Source of the DNA: Halobacteriovorax sp.
GTDB lineage: Bacteria > Bdellovibrionota > Bacteriovoracia > Bacteriovoracales > Bacteriovoracaceae
Direction of reading: 5' to 3'
DNA length: 45,905 nt
NCBI GenBank assembly: GCA_024686135.1
Contig: JAIBDQ010000006.1
Span: 1 to 45,905, forward strand
Below are positions 43,137 through 45,905 of the stretch, piece after piece (position 1 is the first letter of the stretch; every line of letters begins with the position of its first letter). The notes below the pieces were generated by a model. The model made no database searches, had not been told where the DNA came from, and saw nothing but the letters and a program-made list of their open reading frames with translations. Both the position numbers and the translations under genes were made by a program.

Positions 43137-43811
43137 CTAGTCCTCAGCTTTCTTAGTTCCTAACATATCAAGCAGCTTCACTGAGAATTCGTCAATTTCA
43201 TTGATAATCTTTTCAGATTTAGAAGATAGAAAAGTATGAAGCATCATAATTGATATTGCAGCAAGAAGACCTAAGAAGGTTGTGTTCATTGCTTTAGAAA
43301 TACCTTGGGCCAAGAGTTCTGCTTTTTGTGCAGGATCAGCGGCGGCAACGGCTCCGAATGATTGGATAAGACCTTGAATCGTTCCGAGAAGTCCGAATAG
43401 GGTAGAAATATTCGCTACCAGTTGTAGATAGTTTAATCTCAACTCTACTTTAGGTATTACCTCTAGTGCTGTCGCATCGATAGCATTTTGAATTTGCTCT
43501 GGTTGTTGGGTACTTCTCTTAAGACCACTCTTTAGTACTCTAGGAAGAGCAGCGACTGATCCAGAGCAAACACGAATTGCTCCTTGTATGTCGTTAGATA
43601 AAATATATCTTTGTAGTTCATTCATGAATGAAGCACCATCAACATCTAATTTAAAAAATAACTTCGAAAATCTTTCTAAACTAATAGCAATTCCGAAGGC
43701 CCAGATGATCACGATGACCCACATGAAGACACCTCCGCTTTGAATAAATTCAGCGAGGCCATTTATTGATGCCATTAATCCTGTGGCTTGTTCAACTGCT
43801 TGGGTTTCCAT
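43137..43811 (-). CDS. MotA/TolQ/ExbB-type proton channel protein (AglR-like)
   Basis: The 224-residue product has three hydrophobic segments: GGVFMWVIVIIWAFGIAISL (about 27-46), NISTLFGLLGTIQGLIQSFG (the core channel helix, about 133-152) and NTTFLGLLAAISIMMLHTFL (about 175-194). The conserved GLLGTIxGxxxSF and the threonine-rich third helix are diagnostic. With the two ExbD-type proteins it should form a proton-motive-force motor in the inner membrane. ATG 43811 follows AGGAGAGAAGGA on its strand. Whether it serves the convergent Glt-like operon, TonB/Tol uptake, or both cannot be read from sequence; the neighbourhood favours the first. Confidence 0.92.
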   Translation of the reverse strand: METQAVEQATGLMASINGLAEFIQSGGVFMWVIVIIWAFGIAISLERFSKLFFKLDVDGASFMNELQRYILSNDIQGAIRVCSGSVAALPRVLKSGLKRSTQQPEQIQNAIDATALEVIPKVELRLNYLQLVANISTLFGLLGTIQGLIQSFGAVAAADPAQKAELLAQGISKAMNTTFLGLLAAISIMMLHTFLSSKSEKIINEIDEFSVKLLDMLGTKKAED

Positions 43812-43953
43812 TGTTCCTTCTCTCCTGTTGAAACGAGTGGTCTGTCATTTCTATTACTTATAGTAATATTGTACCGCAAAGGGGCGTCTAACAGATTAAT
43901 TTTTCGTCTGGAAAGAATTACCTAGAATTTTAATAGAGTAATTGAGTATGAGG

Positions 43954-43984
43954 TAGGGGCAAACTGAAAATTGTTTTGCCCCTA
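43954..43984 (-). terminator. Hairpin after trxA, probable weak terminator
   Basis: TAGGGGCAAA (43954-43963) pairs perfectly with TTTGCCCCTA (43975-43984) over ten base pairs, with an eleven-base loop. It lies 18 bases past the trxA stop (trxA on the minus strand). The tail read from that strand (CCTCATAC) is not U-rich, so termination efficiency is doubtful; a transcript-end stabiliser is possible. Confidence 0.5.
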
Positions 43985-44001
43985 TTATTTAGTTATTGTA
44001 T

Positions 44002-44322
44002 CTAACCTAATTCTTCAACAAGCTTTTTGATTTCTTCTTTGCTTGAAACACCAACAAGTGTTTTAGCAATTTCGCCATCCTTAAAGAAAATCATTGTTGG
44101 GATTCCGCGAATTCCATATTTTTGAGCAATGTCTCCATTATCATCAACATTTACTTTAACAATGTTAACGGCTTCAGACTCACCAGCTACTTCATCCAAT
44201 ATTGGAGCTAACTGTCGACAAGGACCACACCACTCTGCCCAGAAATCTACAAGAACTAACTTGTCTGATTTAAGAACGTCTTGTTCAAAATTACTTTGGT
44301 CAACTTTACCTACTGCACCCAT
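44002..44322 (-). CDS. trxA: Thioredoxin
   Basis: Cytoplasmic disulfide reductase, recycled by thioredoxin reductase. The 106-residue product has the active site WAEWCGPCRQLAPILDE (WCGPC, about residues 31-35), the conserved cis-proline in GIRGIPTMIFFKDG, and VDFWAEW before the active site. The length is standard for TrxA. AAGGAG lies six bases before ATG. It is a single-gene unit between the ExbB operon and the divergent RDD gene. Confidence 0.97.
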   Translation of the reverse strand: MGAVGKVDQSNFEQDVLKSDKLVLVDFWAEWCGPCRQLAPILDEVAGESEAVNIVKVNVDDNGDIAQKYGIRGIPTMIFFKDGEIAKTLVGVSSKEEIKKLVEELG

Positions 44323-44502
44323 AAATTCTCCTTAGCATAAAAACTGGTCATAATATTTATCGCATTGCTGTCTTTATGTATATATGAAAGGATAACCGAT
44401 GATGACACACTGAGTTTGTTGCATAGTGGAAAAATTATCCTTGTGTCTTCAGAAAATTCAATGAGATACAATCGAAAGTAACATAATTGATTTGGAGATT
44501 AA
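44323..44502. other. Divergent promoter region between trxA and the RDD gene
   Basis: The 180 bases between the divergent genes contain A+T-rich tracts, with TATTAT-like and TACAAT (near 44467) hexamers that could be -10 elements, but no matching -35 at proper spacing. No hairpin or repeat stands out. Promoters for both genes are expected here but not resolved. Confidence 0.4.
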
Positions 44503-45009
44503 ATGAGTAACAGAAAATACCTTCTTAAAAGGTCCATTAATGCGGCGAGATTAAGTCGTTTGATGGCGAAGGCCATAGATCTGTTCATCGTTCTTCTGCT
44601 TTCTGTGTTCTTCTATCCATTAGGGTTGATGCTTTCAGCAGCTTATATGGGGATCGCTGATTCTCTGCAAAATGGGCAATCAGTTGGTAAGAAGTTTATG
44701 GGCTTTGCGGTAATCTCTTTAGAGGATGGAAAACCTTGTACGCTTAAACAATCAGTTATCAGAAATTTGCCAATCCTTATCCCTCTTATTTTTGCGGTCG
44801 TCCCAATTTGGGGTTGGATTTTTTCATTTATCGTAGGAGTTCCTCTCCTTATATTAGAAGTTTACCTTTTATATAAACTCGATAGTGGCCACCGTTTAGG
44901 CGATGTCATGGCCGACACATCAGTAATGGCCAACGATGGAAGTCATGTGGCAATCAAGAATCGAAAATCATCATGGTTCGAGTCTGCCAGTAGTCAAGCT
45001 AGTCACTAA
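44503..45009 (+). CDS. RDD family membrane protein
   Basis: The 168-residue product matches the RDD family: ARLSRLMAKAIDLFIVLLLS (with the R..D pattern in the first helix), GQSVGKKFMGFAVISLEDGK between helices, and a last helix followed by KLDSGHRLGDVMADTSVM, with the conserved RLGD. Three or four membrane segments are visible. Members are often linked to salt or pH resistance, but function is unknown here. GGAG lies five to six bases upstream of ATG (GATTTGGAGATTAAATG). It precedes polA by 38 bases, so it may share that message. Confidence 0.85.
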   Translation: MSNRKYLLKRSINAARLSRLMAKAIDLFIVLLLSVFFYPLGLMLSAAYMGIADSLQNGQSVGKKFMGFAVISLEDGKPCTLKQSVIRNLPILIPLIFAVVPIWGWIFSFIVGVPLLILEVYLLYKLDSGHRLGDVMADTSVMANDGSHVAIKNRKSSWFESASSQASH

Positions 45010-45047
45010 AATGTTAGTTTAATCCCAAATTTTCCCCTGAGGTCTTA

Positions 45048-45905
45048 ATGAAGAAACGTCTTATCATCATAGATGTAAGTAATTTTATTTTCCGTGCTTT
45101 CTACGCCATTAGAGCACTGCACGCACCAGATGGAACACCGGTAAATGCAGTCCATGGTGTTCTTAGCATGTTTATGAAAATATTTTCGACGTACAGGCCG
45201 ACCCATGTTCTTCTTGCAAAAGATACATCGGGTGGAACTTTTAGAAATGAAATTTATGAAGATTATAAAGGCCACCGTCCACCACCACCTGAAGATTTAG
45301 TTCCGCAGTTTGCTTTGATTCAAACACTTATTGAAAAATTAAATTTATCTTACTTAGCGAATGATAATTTCGAAGCTGATGATGTGATAGGATCTGCCGT
45401 CACTCAATGGAAGGATGACTTTGATGAAATCCTTATAGCTTCAGGCGACAAAGATCTAATGCAGTTTGTGGGCGATAACGTTTTTATTTTAGATACGATG
45501 AAAGACGTAAAGTATGATCGTCAGGGTGTCTTTGATAAAATGGGAGTTTGGCCTGAGCAGATAGTTGATTACTTATCTATCGTAGGTGATTCTTCTGATA
45601 ATGTTCCAGGGATGAAAGGTATCGGAGCTAAAGGGGCAGCGAAACTTTTAGAGGAATACAAAACTCTTGAAGCATGTATTGAAGCTAAAGATACATTTAA
45701 AGGAAAGAAGCTAACCAATGCATTTGAGAATCATGTTGAAGATGCACTTCTTTCAAAAAAATTAGTTCAAATTGTCACTGATATGGACCTCGAGCAAGAT
45801 GCAAATTCTACAGAATTTAGTTTTTACCCAAGTGATGATCTTATTGATTGGTTAAAGGGATTAGGATTCAAGTCGGCCTTAAAAAAATTAGAAGATATAA
45901 GAAAA
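45048..45905 (+). CDS. polA: DNA polymerase I, N-terminal 5'-3' exonuclease part (partial, runs off the window)
   Basis: An open frame of 286 codons starts at ATG 45048 (GAGG about eight bases upstream) and continues to the last base. It gives KKRLIIIDVSNFIFRAFYAI at the start, then YKGHRPPPPEDLVPQ, NDNFEADDVIGSAV, IASGDKDLMQFVGDNV and VGDSSDNVPGMKGIGAKGAA, which are the metal-binding and helix-hairpin-helix motifs of the flap endonuclease/PolA 5'-nuclease domain. The polymerase part lies beyond the window. A stand-alone 5'-3' exonuclease cannot be excluded, but PolA is more common. Confidence 0.92.
   Translation, partial: MKKRLIIIDVSNFIFRAFYAIRALHAPDGTPVNAVHGVLSMFMKIFSTYRPTHVLLAKDTSGGTFRNEIYEDYKGHRPPPPEDLVPQFALIQTLIEKLNLSYLANDNFEADDVIGSAVTQWKDDFDEILIASGDKDLMQFVGDNVFILDTMKDVKYDRQGVFDKMGVWPEQIVDYLSIVGDSSDNVPGMKGIGAKGAAKLLEEYKTLEACIEAKDTFKGKKLTNAFENHVEDALLSKKLVQIVTDMDLEQDANSTEFSFYPSDDLIDWLKGLGFKSALKKLEDIRK

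Noticed and set aside
42875-43156. Plus-strand frame of 93 codons across the first exbD gene
   Set aside because: It is antisense to a well-supported ExbD gene and lacks a binding site or recognisable features.
43812-43905. Promoter for the exbB operon (TTGCGG with TAATAG or TACAAT on the minus strand)
   Set aside because: Either the spacing or the -10 match is poor for every pairing I tried; a promoter must exist here but I cannot place it.
1-45905. Mobile elements, CRISPR arrays, tRNA or rRNA genes
   Set aside because: I saw no transposase or integrase, no regularly spaced repeats, no tRNA-like cloverleaf and no rRNA sequence; base composition looks even across the window.

Overview
The window is a 45.9-kb, A+T-rich, gene-dense piece of bacterial chromosome. 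Its content points to a predatory bacterium of the Bdellovibrionota, most likely the Bacteriovorax/Halobacteriovorax side. I infer this from the low G+C, many exported proteins with no obvious wider family, a myxobacteria-like AgmX/GltG-type envelope locus, and housekeeping proteins of deltaproteobacterial flavour. I ran no database search, so the taxonomy is inference. I see no tRNA, rRNA, CRISPR array, insertion sequence or phage genes, and no gene-free stretch longer than about 200 bases.

Layout. (1) 1-8525, plus strand: the end of rpsB, then tsf, an intrinsic terminator, pyrH, frr, uppS, cdsA, rseP (no dxr between the last two), tsaB, a psd-like gene, pssA and an exported outer-membrane-type protein. 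This is a translation, envelope and phospholipid cluster. tsaB carries an in-frame stop 50 codons before its expected end. The psd-like protein has lost every recognisable catalytic residue. (2) 8512-10661: truA, then trigger factor with its own promoter and a bidirectional terminator. (3) 10710-13703, minus strand: a HisC-type aminotransferase, a fumarylacetoacetate-hydrolase-family protein, a flavin-reductase-fold protein and a 64-residue protein. This looks like a small catabolic operon, possibly for aromatic amino acids. (4) 13810-15936, plus: a DUF309 protein, an EI24/CysZ-like membrane protein and a glycosyltransferase-9-like protein, overlapping at their ends. (5) 15931-25924, minus: hisS-valS, and a second operon with a large membrane Fe-S oxidoreductase of the FadF type followed by three overlapping genes for exported proteins of unknown function. 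(6) 26087-28010: a lipoprotein with a decayed alkaline-phosphatase-like fold, and hslO (Hsp33) on the other strand. (7) 28011-33721: addB-addA, the recombination helicase-nuclease.

(8) 33708-43811 is the most interesting part. A plus-strand operon encodes an outer-membrane barrel-like protein, two very basic exported repeat (TPR-like) proteins, a TPR lipoprotein, a small exported protein, and a protein with an FHA domain, one membrane helix, a lysine-rich linker and an AgmX/TonB-like C-terminal domain. It converges, over a shared bidirectional terminator, on a minus-strand operon with one ExbB/TolQ-type and two ExbD/TolR-type proteins. This is the part list of a proton-driven trans-envelope machine like the Myxococcus Agl-Glt (gliding) and Nfs complexes. 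(9) 44002-45905: trxA (minus), an RDD membrane protein and the 5' part of polA, which runs off the window.

Several starts were placed inside the longest reading frame because a Shine-Dalgarno sequence, a 4-base ATGA overlap or family alignment supports the inner codon: pyrH, truA, tig, the EI24 gene, hslO, the FadF-like gene, the barrel gene at 33801 and the TPR gene at 35946.
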